This document shows positions 17,227 to 25,306 of a stretch of DNA of 64,000 bases, piece by piece. This DNA comes from an uncultured Bacteroidia bacterium. GTDB lineage: Bacteria; Bacteroidota; Bacteroidia; Bacteroidales; UBA932. The notes beneath the pieces are model-generated. The model had not been told where the DNA came from, ran no database searches, and was given only the letters and a program-made list of their open reading frames with translations. The first letter of the stretch is position 1. Each line of letters begins with the position of its first letter. The stretch lies in contig CACZKE010000004.1 of the NCBI GenBank assembly GCA_902781705.1, positions 88,030 to 152,029 on the forward strand. Reading direction: 5' to 3'. A program made the position numbers and the translations under genes.

Positions 17227-18192
17227 ATGATGAATATCTTCTACAGGGAAAACGGAAAGATCTTTGTCTCCCAGTCGGAGAAAGATTTCGCGAATCTGGA
17301 ACTCGAGAACACCGTATGGATCGACCTGGTGGATCCCACCGGTGAAGAGAAGCGTGCCGTCGAGGCCTTCCTCGGGACGGAGATCCAGAGCCGCGCGCAG
17401 GCGGAGGAAATCGAAAGTTCCTCCCGTTATTTCGAGACGGACGACGCCATCTTCGCGAACACCAACTTCCTCACCCCGGGGGCGGAGGAATACAACATGC
17501 AGGCGGTCTCCTTCACCCTGGTGGACCGTACGCTCACGACGCTCCGCGAGGTGCCGCTCCGCAGTTTCACCGAACTGCAGCGGCGCCTGCAGGTGAATCC
17601 CAGGCAGTATCCTTCCGGTTTTACGGTTTTCGCCACGATCCTGGACCAGCGTGTGGACCTGGATGCGGATATGATCGAGCTTCTCTCGAAGGAGATCTCC
17701 CAGTATGCCAAGCGTATCAACGAGGAGGAGGATATCGACCAGGAACTCCTGATCGACATCTCCCAACTCCAGGAGAACACGATGATGATCCGCGAGAACG
17801 TCGTGGATAAGCAGCGCCTGATCTCCAACCTCATGCGGAGCACCAAGGTCCCGTCCTCGCTGGAGCCGCGCCTGAACGTGCTCCTGCAGGATATCTCTTC
17901 CCTGCTGAACCACACGAACTTCTGCTTCGAGCGTCTGGAATACCTGCAGGACACGGTCCTGGGTCTGATCAACCTGGAGCAGAACAAGATCATGAAGATT
18001 TTCACGGTCGTGTCCGTCTTCCTGATGCCGCCCACCCTCATCGCCGGCTTCTACGGAATGAACGTCCGCCTGCCCATGATCGCTGCCGACGAACCCAACG
18101 CCTCGTTCTGGAACTGGATCATCATCCTCGGGGTGATGGCCCTTTCCTGCCTGGCCATCTGGTATGCCTTCAAAAAGAAGAAATTGCTCTAG
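17227..18192 (+). CDS. corA: CorA-family divalent cation transporter
   Basis: Pentameric inner-membrane Mg2+ (or Co2+/Zn2+) channel. 321 residues: a large N-terminal cytoplasmic domain with a long helix, then two C-terminal membrane helices with the signature YGMN between them, and a basic end (FKKKKLL). Two adjacent ATG codons are possible starts; the first is given. Single-gene unit with its own promoter. Confidence 0.9.
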   Translation: MMNIFYRENGKIFVSQSEKDFANLELENTVWIDLVDPTGEEKRAVEAFLGTEIQSRAQAEEIESSSRYFETDDAIFANTNFLTPGAEEYNMQAVSFTLVDRTLTTLREVPLRSFTELQRRLQVNPRQYPSGFTVFATILDQRVDLDADMIELLSKEISQYAKRINEEEDIDQELLIDISQLQENTMMIRENVVDKQRLISNLMRSTKVPSSLEPRLNVLLQDISSLLNHTNFCFERLEYLQDTVLGLINLEQNKIMKIFTVVSVFLMPPTLIAGFYGMNVRLPMIAADEPNASFWNWIIILGVMALSCLAIWYAFKKKKLL

Positions 18193-18221
18193 GAAACCGT
18201 TTGAAAACCAGAAATTTTTCG

Positions 18222-18257
18222 TATCTTTGCACGCTTTTCCGGAAGGCGTGTTTTTTT
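18222..18257 (+). promoter_or_regulatory. rpsA promoter overlapping a terminator-like hairpin
   Basis: TATCTTTG at 18222-18229 is followed at once by CACGC...GCGTG (18230-18250) and seven T. The hairpin could end corA transcripts or act in the rpsA leader, depending on the true transcription start. Confidence 0.55.
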
Positions 18258-18315
18258 GTCCGCCCGGAAGGCACAAGAAATAATGTTAAACAACTAGTAT
18301 CCAAACAAAAGTACT

Positions 18316-20154
18316 ATGTCTGAAGAAATCAAGAACGTGGTCGAGGAGCCCCAGGTGAACGAGGCCCCCGTCCAGAAAGAAGAACCCAAGAAGGCCCGCC
18401 TGAACGCCTCCGTCGCTCCCGAGGAGTTCGACTGGGATGCGTTCGAGAACGACACCGTCGCCGGTGAGAACCGCGAGGAAGTCGCCGCCCTGTACAACCA
18501 GACCCTCCAGAAGGTCACCGAGAACGAGGTGGTCGAGGGTGTCGTCACCGCGATCAACAAGCGCGAGGTCGTCGTGAACATCGGCGCCAAGAGCGAAGGT
18601 GTCATCTCCGCCCCCGAGTTCCGCTACAACCCGGACCTCAAGGTCGGTGACAAGGTGGACGTGCTCGTCGAGTCCGCCGAGGACCGCAAGGGCCAGCTGG
18701 TCATCTCCCACAAGAAGGCCCGCCAGCTCAAGTCTTGGGATATGGTCAACGCCGCCTACGAGAACAACGAGGTGGTCAAGGGTTATGTCAAGACCCGCAC
18801 GAAGGGTGGCATGATCGTCGACGTGTTCGGCATCGAGGCCTTCCTCCCGGGTTCCCAGATCGACATCAAGCCCATCCGTGACTACGATGTCTATGTGGAT
18901 ACCAACATGGACTTCAAGATCGTCAAGATCAACCAGGAATTCCGCAACGTGGTCGTCTCCCACAAGGCCCTTCTCGAGGCCGAGCAGGAGGCCAAGCGCG
19001 CCGAACTCATCTCCAAGCTGGAGAAGGGCCAGGTGCTCGAGGGAACGGTCAAGAACATCACCAACTACGGCGTGTTCGTGGACCTCGGCGGCGTGGACGG
19101 TCTCATCCACATCACCGACCTCAGTTGGGGCCGCATCTCCCATCCCGAGGAGGTCGTCGCCCTGGACCAGAAGATCAATGTCGTCGTCCTGGACTTCAAC
19201 GAGCAGCAGAAGCGTATCGCCCTCGGTCTGAAGCAACTCACCCCGCACCCGTGGGAGAGCCTCTCCGCCGACCTCAAGGTCGGTGACACCGTGAAGGGTA
19301 AGGTCGTCGCCATCGCCGACTACGGCGCTTTCGTCGAGGTCGAGCCCGGTGTCGAGGGTCTCGTCCATGTGAGCGAGATGTCCTGGAGCCCGCGCCTGCA
19401 CAGCGCCCAGGAGTTCCTCAAACTCGGCGACGAGGTCGAGGCCGTCATCCTGACCCTGGACCGCGAGGCCCGCAAGATGTCCCTCGGTCTGAAGCAGCTC
19501 ACCCAGAACCCTTGGGAGTCCATCCGCGAGAAGTATCCCGTCGGCTCCACCCACAAGGCGACCGTCCGCAACATCACCAACTTCGGTGTCTTCGCCGAAC
19601 TGGAGGACGGTGTCGAGGGTCTGATCCACATCAGCGACCTCTCCTGGAACAAACTCAAGCACCCGAGCGAACTCGTCGCCAGCGGTGACGTCATCGACGT
19701 CGTCATCCTCGAGTTCGACGAGAACAACCACAAACTCAGCCTGGGCCACAAGCAACTCACCCCGAATCCTTGGGATGAACTCGAGGCCAAGTACCCGGTG
19801 GGCACCGTCGTGGACGCCACCGTCGTCTCCACCGGCGACAAGGGCGTGACCGTGAAGTTCGAGGATGGCACCGAGGCCTCCGCCTTCAACCGCGAGATGG
19901 TGAAGGAAGACGGCAAGCAGGCCGTCGTCGGCGAGACTCTCCCCGTGAAGGTCGTCGAACTCCGCCGCAGCACCCGCACCGTGCGTGTGTCCCACCTCCG
20001 CACCTATCAGGAGGCCCGCACCGCCCGTGAGACCGCCGAGGCCGACAACACCAAGAAGGCCATCAAGAAGGTGAACAGCACCGTCGAGAAGACCACCCTC
20101 GGTGACATCTCCGCCCTCGCCGCCCTCAAGGACAAGCTTGAGAAGGGTGAGTAA
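18316..20154 (+). CDS. rpsA: 30S ribosomal protein S1, six S1 domains
   Basis: RNA-binding ribosomal protein that helps recruit mRNAs, especially important in Bacteroidetes where Shine-Dalgarno sites are rare. 612 residues with six S1 (OB-fold) repeats, the first two divergent, and the middle ones (for example NYGVFVDLGGVDGLIHITDLSW, shown in two parts as NYGVFVDLGG and VDGLIHITDLSW) close to consensus. The N-terminus is Glu/Pro-rich, the C-terminus a charged helix. It has its own promoter and a leader of about 80 bases; the ribonuclease Z gene overlaps its stop. Confidence 0.96.
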   Translation: MSEEIKNVVEEPQVNEAPVQKEEPKKARLNASVAPEEFDWDAFENDTVAGENREEVAALYNQTLQKVTENEVVEGVVTAINKREVVVNIGAKSEGVISAPEFRYNPDLKVGDKVDVLVESAEDRKGQLVISHKKARQLKSWDMVNAAYENNEVVKGYVKTRTKGGMIVDVFGIEAFLPGSQIDIKPIRDYDVYVDTNMDFKIVKINQEFRNVVVSHKALLEAEQEAKRAELISKLEKGQVLEGTVKNITNYGVFVDLGGVDGLIHITDLSWGRISHPEEVVALDQKINVVVLDFNEQQKRIALGLKQLTPHPWESLSADLKVGDTVKGKVVAIADYGAFVEVEPGVEGLVHVSEMSWSPRLHSAQEFLKLGDEVEAVILTLDREARKMSLGLKQLTQNPWESIREKYPVGSTHKATVRNITNFGVFAELEDGVEGLIHISDLSWNKLKHPSELVASGDVIDVVILEFDENNHKLSLGHKQLTPNPWDELEAKYPVGTVVDATVVSTGDKGVTVKFEDGTEASAFNREMVKEDGKQAVVGETLPVKVVELRRSTRTVRVSHLRTYQEARTARETAEADNTKKAIKKVNSTVEKTTLGDISALAALKDKLEKGE

Positions 20155-21070
20155 TCCACAGAACTCATTTACGGTCACCATGTTAGGCACCGCTTCGGCG
20201 ATGCCCGTGGCAACCCGGAACCAAAGCGCCCAGGCACTGCAAGTGCATGGGCGCTTGTTCCTTATGGATGCCGGAGAGGGCGTCCAGACGCAGATGGTCC
20301 GCTACCGCGTTCCCATGGCGAAACTTGAGGCCGTGTTCATTTCCCATGTCCATGGGGACCACGTCTACGGCCTTTTCGGCCTGCTTTCCACGTTCGGGAT
20401 GGGCGGCCGGATGGTTCCGCTCCATGTCTATGGACCGGCCAACCTGCGCCCCTTCATCAATTTCTTCCTCTCCTATAACGACTGGCTTCCGTACGAGATC
20501 GTCTTCCATCCTGTGAACACCCGTTTCCCGGAGGTCATTTTCGAAACGAAGTCCGTGACGGTGACGGCGTTCCCGCTCCTGCACGGAATCGAGACCTACG
20601 GCTATATCTTCCGCGAAAAGGAACCTCAGTGGAACGTCCGGAAAGAATGCATCGCGGAGTACGGGCTCACCCTGACGGAGATCGGAACGCTCAAGCGCGG
20701 CGAGGATGTCGTCCGGGAGGACGGAACCGTCATCCCCCTGGCGGAGGCCGCCTACAAACCTTTCGTGCCCAGGAGTTATGCCTATGTGTCCGATACGGCC
20801 GTTTTCCCCGGTGAGGCCGAAGTACTGAAAGACGTCACGGTCCTTTATCACGAAGCGACCTTCCTGCAGGAACACGAAGACAAGGCGGCAGCCCGGTTCC
20901 ATTCCACGACGCTCCAGGCCGCCCGCGTGGCCCTGGACGCCGGCGTTTCCCGGCTTCTCATCGGCCATTATTCCTCCCGCAACCTGGACCAGCGGCTCTA
21001 TGAGGCCGAGTGCCGTACCATCTTCCCCGAAACTTACGCCGCCTCGGACGGGGACGAGTTCGAAATCTGA
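20147..21070 (+). CDS. rnz: Ribonuclease Z (tRNase Z)
   Basis: Metallo-beta-lactamase-fold endonuclease that trims the 3' end of tRNA precursors, needed here because at least two tRNA genes in the window lack an encoded CCA. The zinc motif SHVHGDH is intact, and the N-terminus VTMLGTASAMP and LFLMDAGEGVQTQM match the family. I chose GTG at 20147, which overlaps the rpsA stop by 8 bases and supplies the first beta strand; an ATG at 20180 would cut that strand. About 307 residues, the length of the short bacterial form. Confidence 0.92.
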   Translation: MSNPQNSFTVTMLGTASAMPVATRNQSAQALQVHGRLFLMDAGEGVQTQMVRYRVPMAKLEAVFISHVHGDHVYGLFGLLSTFGMGGRMVPLHVYGPANLRPFINFFLSYNDWLPYEIVFHPVNTRFPEVIFETKSVTVTAFPLLHGIETYGYIFREKEPQWNVRKECIAEYGLTLTEIGTLKRGEDVVREDGTVIPLAEAAYKPFVPRSYAYVSDTAVFPGEAEVLKDVTVLYHEATFLQEHEDKAAARFHSTTLQAARVALDAGVSRLLIGHYSSRNLDQRLYEAECRTIFPETYAASDGDEFEI

Positions 21071-21080
21071 AAATTATGCG

Positions 21081-21088
21081 TATCTTTG
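21081..21088 (+). promoter_or_regulatory. Promoter -7 element for the GH73/LysM operon
   Basis: TATCTTTG, 20 bases upstream of the ATG at 21108. Confidence 0.6.
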
Positions 21089-21107
21089 ACTAGTTGAAGT
21101 CAGAGAT

Positions 21108-22142
21108 ATGAAGAAGGTTATCCTTGCCATCGCCCTTTTCCTGGGGCTTGCGGCTGCTGCCCAGCGGGACGGCGGAACGCCCCAGGAACGTTATATTTCC
21201 CGTTATGCCACCATCGCGGTCAACGAGATGTACCGCACCGGCGTCCCTGCCAGCATCACCCTGGCCCAGGGAATCATCGAATCGGCTTCCGGAGCATCCA
21301 AACTGGTGACCGAAGGGAACAACCATTTCGGAATCAAGTGCCACAACAGTTGGAACGGACGGACCATGCGGGCCGACGACGATCGCCGGAACGAGTGTTT
21401 CCGGGTCTATGACTCGGCGGAAGAGAGTTTCCGCGACCATTCCGACTTCCTCCGGTACCGGGACCGCTACAAGTTCCTGTTCGACTTCCAGACGACGGAT
21501 TACAAGTCCTGGGCCTACGGACTCAAGCAGGCCGGCTATGCTACCGACCCTTCCTATGCGGCGAAACTCATCAAATGCGTGGAGGATTACGGCCTCTCCC
21601 GCTTTGACCGGATGACCGTAGAGGAGGCGATGGCCGAGGGTGGTTCCGAAGCGGAGCGTCCGGTGGCGGCCGTTGCGGAGGAACAGATCCCCGACTCCCC
21701 GCTCAAGATCGAGGCGGGCGAACTCTACACCGGGTCGGCCGGCGAGGAATACCGCTTCTCCCTGACCCGTACGCTTTATTCCCGGAACGGCGTTCCTTTC
21801 GTATATGCCGTGGAAGGGGAGACCTATGCCTCGCTGGCGAAGCGTTACCATCTCCTGGAGAGGGAGATCCTCAAGTTCAACGATGTCGCCAAGGGAGCGG
21901 AGATCCATGCCGGAGACATCGTCTATATCGAACCCAAGAAGACGAAGGCGGCTCCCGGACTGGAGAAATACATCGTCGGGGAGGAGACGGAATCCTTCCA
22001 TACGATCTGCCAGCGGTTCGCCGTGAAGGAGAAATCCATCCGCAAACTGAACGGCCTGGCGGCCGGTTACCAGCCCCGCGAAGGGGATGAACTCATCCTG
22101 CGTCCGGAATCCAAACTGAGCAAGTTATGGAAAAAGCGGTAG
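21108..22142 (+). CDS. GH73-type N-acetylglucosaminidase with two LysM domains
   Basis: Secreted peptidoglycan hydrolase of 344 residues. Signal peptide ends AAAAQ. The glucosaminidase domain (about residues 25-170) has ITLAQGIIESASGASKL with the catalytic Glu, NNHFGIKCH, and a YATDPSYAAKLIKCVEDYGL end, typical of FlgJ-like GH73 proteins. Two LysM-type repeats follow (YAVEGETYASLAKRYHLLERE and YIVGEETESFHTICQRF segments), which anchor it to the wall. It overlaps mltG by 16 bases, linking two cell-wall enzymes in one operon. Confidence 0.9.
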   Translation: MKKVILAIALFLGLAAAAQRDGGTPQERYISRYATIAVNEMYRTGVPASITLAQGIIESASGASKLVTEGNNHFGIKCHNSWNGRTMRADDDRRNECFRVYDSAEESFRDHSDFLRYRDRYKFLFDFQTTDYKSWAYGLKQAGYATDPSYAAKLIKCVEDYGLSRFDRMTVEEAMAEGGSEAERPVAAVAEEQIPDSPLKIEAGELYTGSAGEEYRFSLTRTLYSRNGVPFVYAVEGETYASLAKRYHLLEREILKFNDVAKGAEIHAGDIVYIEPKKTKAAPGLEKYIVGEETESFHTICQRFAVKEKSIRKLNGLAAGYQPREGDELILRPESKLSKLWKKR

Positions 22143-23164
22143 GGAAGCGGAAAGGCCTGTTGTGGGCCCTCGTCGGCATCGGCCTGGCGGTAGCGGTTGT
22201 GGCCGGTATCCGTCTGTATAACGTCTTTTATGACCGGAAAGCGCCCAATTTCTCCGGTACCTATGAATTTTTCGTCCGTCCCGGGATGGAGCCGTCGGCG
22301 GTCGTGGACACCCTCCTTCGGAGTGGCGTCGTCCTGAACGGGCGCAGCCTGCACCGGACCCTGGATCCGCTCACCTCGATGAAGGTGGGCCACTATACCG
22401 TGGACCGGAAATCCTCCAGCATGTACGTGGCCCGGATGCTCTCCAAGGGATGGCAGACGCCGGTGAACCTTACCCTCTCCGGCACCATCCGCACCCCGCA
22501 GGTCCTGGCCCGGAAGATCGGGAACCAGATGCTCGCCGACAGCGCCGCCGTCGCGGATTTCGCCCTTTCGGCCGATTCCCTGGCCCGATACGGCATACCG
22601 CCGTCGCTGCTTTTCACCATCGTCATCCCGGATACCTACCAGATGATGTGGACATCCTCCGTCCGGGACATCTTCGACCGTTTCAAGAAGGAAGCGGACG
22701 CCTTCTGGACCGACGAACGGGTGAAACTGGCCCGCGTGCGCGGACTCGACCCCGTCGGCGTATCCACCCTGGCCTCCATCGTGGACGGAGAGACCCAATA
22801 CGGGCCCGAACAGCCCACGGTGGCGGGGGTGTATCTGAACCGGCTCCGTCTCGGAATGCCCCTCCAGGCCGATCCCACCGTCGCCTTCTGCTTCGATTAC
22901 AGTCTGAGCCGCATCTTGACCCGTCATCTGGACGTGGACTCTCCCTATAACACCTACCGGTATGCCGGGCTTCCTCCGGGACCCATCTCCTGCCCTCCGA
23001 AGAGTTGCCTGGAGGCCGTTCTCCATGCGCAGGACCACAGTTACCTGTACTTCTGCGCCGATCCTTCCTTCAACGGAACCCACCGCTTTGCGGCGACTTA
23101 CAGCGAACATCTGCAGAATGCCCGCGCCTTCCAGCGTGCCCTGGATGCGCGCACCAAACGCTAG
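22127..23164 (+). CDS. mltG: Endolytic murein transglycosylase MltG
   Basis: Inner-membrane protein that cuts new glycan strands and so sets their length. 345 residues: one N-terminal membrane helix (about 11-30), a LysM-like region, then the YceG domain with TLASIVDGETQYGPEQPTV, YLNRLRLGMPLQADPTV and YNTYRYAGLPPGPI. In many relatives the region near the catalytic Glu reads IVExET; here it is IVDGET, keeping the second Glu. Overlaps the GH73 gene and lies 3 bases before the RelA/SpoT gene. Confidence 0.92.
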   Translation: MEKAVGKRKGLLWALVGIGLAVAVVAGIRLYNVFYDRKAPNFSGTYEFFVRPGMEPSAVVDTLLRSGVVLNGRSLHRTLDPLTSMKVGHYTVDRKSSSMYVARMLSKGWQTPVNLTLSGTIRTPQVLARKIGNQMLADSAAVADFALSADSLARYGIPPSLLFTIVIPDTYQMMWTSSVRDIFDRFKKEADAFWTDERVKLARVRGLDPVGVSTLASIVDGETQYGPEQPTVAGVYLNRLRLGMPLQADPTVAFCFDYSLSRILTRHLDVDSPYNTYRYAGLPPGPISCPPKSCLEAVLHAQDHSYLYFCADPSFNGTHRFAATYSEHLQNARAFQRALDARTKR

Positions 23165-23167
23165 TTT

Positions 23168-25306
23168 ATGGACGACGGACTTTTCACCAATTATTCCGGA
23201 GAAGGCCGTGAACTGATCCGGAAGGCGTATGACTTTGCACAGGTCGCCCTTCGGGACAAGACACGCAGTGACGGAAAGCCCTTTCTCGGCCATCCCCTGG
23301 CCGTTGCGAAGATCGTTTCCGACGAGATCGGCCTTCCGCCGGAATGCGTGGCGGCGGTCTTCCTGCATGAGGCCTGCACGATGGGCGACCCCGAGTCGGA
23401 CATCCGCTCCCTGAAACTGGACGAGAGCGTCTACACGATGGTGGACGGACTGAACAAGATCTCCACCATCAAGCCCAAGGACACCCGTCTGGAAGCGGAG
23501 AACTACAAGAAACTGATCATCCAGTATTCCACCGACCCCCGCGTGACCGTCCTCAAACTGGCCGACCGGCTGGAGGTCATGCGCTCGCTGTCCATCTTCC
23601 CGAAATCCTCCCGGGAGCGGAAGGTCCTGGAAACCCTGATGCTGTACATCCCGCTGGCGCATCAACTGGGCCTGTACAACATGAAACGGGAAATGGAGGA
23701 CATCTACCTGAGTTACGCCGAGCCGGAACAGTACCGCCTCATCACCAACAAACTCAAGGCGACGGAAAAGGACCGGGAGAAACTGATGGCGGAGTTCATC
23801 GAGCCGCTCAAGGTCAAACTCTCCGACGCCGGCATCCGTTATAAACTGAAGATCAGGACCAAGGCCGCCTACTCCATCTGGTGCAAGATGGTCAAGCAGA
23901 AGGTGCCCTTCGAGGGCGTCTTCGACGTGTTCGCCATCCGTTTCATCATCGACTGCCCGGAAGACATCAAACTGGAGAAGGAACTGTGCTGGAAAGTGTT
24001 CGGCTTCGTGACGGAGGAGTATGAGCAGGATACCAAGCGCCTTCGGGACTGGGTGACGAATCCCAAGACCAACGGCTATGAGTCCCTCCATATCACCGTC
24101 AAGAACAAGGAAGGCGCTTACGTCGAGGTCCAGATCCGGACCCGGCGGATGGACGACATCGCGGAGAACGGCTTCGCCTCCCACTGGTCCTACAAGGGCA
24201 TCAAGCGGGAGGAAACGCTGGACAAATGGCTGACGGCCGTGCGCTATGCCCTGGAACATCCGGATACGGACAGCCCCGAAGAGTTGCCGCAGCCGCCTTC
24301 CAAGGACATCCTCGTATTCACGCCCACCGGTGAACTCCGGATCCTGCCCACAGGCGCGACCGTGCTGGATTTCGCCTTCGGCATCCATACCAACATCGGC
24401 CAGCACTGCGTGGGCGGAAAGGTCAACGGAAAGCCGGTTCCCATCAAGGAAGCGCTGCACACCGGCGACGTCGTGGAAATCCTGACGGCGAAGAACCAGC
24501 ATCCGGCTCCCGACTGGATCGGGTGGGTGGTGACGACCAAAGCGCGCCAGAAGATCAAGCAAGCCCTCGGCGAAGGAGAGCAGAAACGGGCCTCCGCCGG
24601 CCGGGAACTGCTGGAGCGCCGTCTGAAGAACTGGCGGCTCGCCTTCCCGGACGAGATGCTCACGGAGATGATGAAAAAGCGCCGGATGACCTCGGTCAAC
24701 GCCTTTTTCGCCGCCGTCGGGGACGGGACCATCGACGTCAACGAGATCAAGGAATACATCCTGTCCGAGGAGCAGCGCCACAAAGAGGCCCAGGAGGCCG
24801 CCCAGGCCCAGGAACTGGCCAAATCCCATCGCCTGGACACGTCCTCCAAGGACGATATCCTGGTGCTTAACGCCAAGGATCTCAAGGGATTGGCCTACAA
24901 GATGGCTCGCTGCTGCAATCCCGTCTTCGGTGACGATGTCTTCGGCTTCGTGACCCGGGAGAAGGGCATCACCATCCACCGCATCACCTGTCCCAATGCG
25001 GCCCGCCTCATCGAAACCTATCCTTATCGCATCCAGAAGGTCCGGTGGGCCGATTCGCCTTCCAGCGGATCCTTCCAGGTTACCCTGAAAATCACGGCGG
25101 ACCAGGAGAGCGAGGCCCTGAACAAGATCATGGAAGTCGTCGGCACGTTCAAGGCCTCCATCCGCACCTTCAACGTGCAGGAGAACCAGCGCCAGGGTAC
25201 CTACGACATCCTCATGAAGATCCTCGTCCCGTCCAACCTGGAACTGGACAAGATCCTCTCCCAGATCCGGGCGCAGCGGCACGTGCTGAAGGTGAATCGG
25301 GTATAA
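23168..25306 (+). CDS. Long RelA/SpoT (p)ppGpp synthetase with degenerate hydrolase site
   Basis: Stringent-response enzyme of 712 residues. Domain order: HD region (1-190), synthetase (about 230-350, with RTKAAYSIWCKM, NPKTNGYESLHITV and EVQIRTRRMDDIAENGFASHW), TGS (about 378-440), a helical region with a CCNPVFGDDVFGFVT zinc-finger-like motif, and a C-terminal ACT domain. The HD motif reads LHEACTMG (His67-Glu68) where hydrolases have HD, and the nearby acidic motif of active hydrolases is missing, so it is probably a synthetase-only, RelA-like enzyme. Final gene of the mltG operon; its stop codon abuts the end of uvrB (convergent). Confidence 0.93.
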   Translation: MDDGLFTNYSGEGRELIRKAYDFAQVALRDKTRSDGKPFLGHPLAVAKIVSDEIGLPPECVAAVFLHEACTMGDPESDIRSLKLDESVYTMVDGLNKISTIKPKDTRLEAENYKKLIIQYSTDPRVTVLKLADRLEVMRSLSIFPKSSRERKVLETLMLYIPLAHQLGLYNMKREMEDIYLSYAEPEQYRLITNKLKATEKDREKLMAEFIEPLKVKLSDAGIRYKLKIRTKAAYSIWCKMVKQKVPFEGVFDVFAIRFIIDCPEDIKLEKELCWKVFGFVTEEYEQDTKRLRDWVTNPKTNGYESLHITVKNKEGAYVEVQIRTRRMDDIAENGFASHWSYKGIKREETLDKWLTAVRYALEHPDTDSPEELPQPPSKDILVFTPTGELRILPTGATVLDFAFGIHTNIGQHCVGGKVNGKPVPIKEALHTGDVVEILTAKNQHPAPDWIGWVVTTKARQKIKQALGEGEQKRASAGRELLERRLKNWRLAFPDEMLTEMMKKRRMTSVNAFFAAVGDGTIDVNEIKEYILSEEQRHKEAQEAAQAQELAKSHRLDTSSKDDILVLNAKDLKGLAYKMARCCNPVFGDDVFGFVTREKGITIHRITCPNAARLIETYPYRIQKVRWADSPSSGSFQVTLKITADQESEALNKIMEVVGTFKASIRTFNVQENQRQGTYDILMKILVPSNLELDKILSQIRAQRHVLKVNRV

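Noticed and set aside
22067-25282. Minus-strand open frame of 1071 codons opposite mltG and the RelA/SpoT gene
   Set aside because: Antisense shadow with the same composition bias; the plus-strand genes are clearly real.
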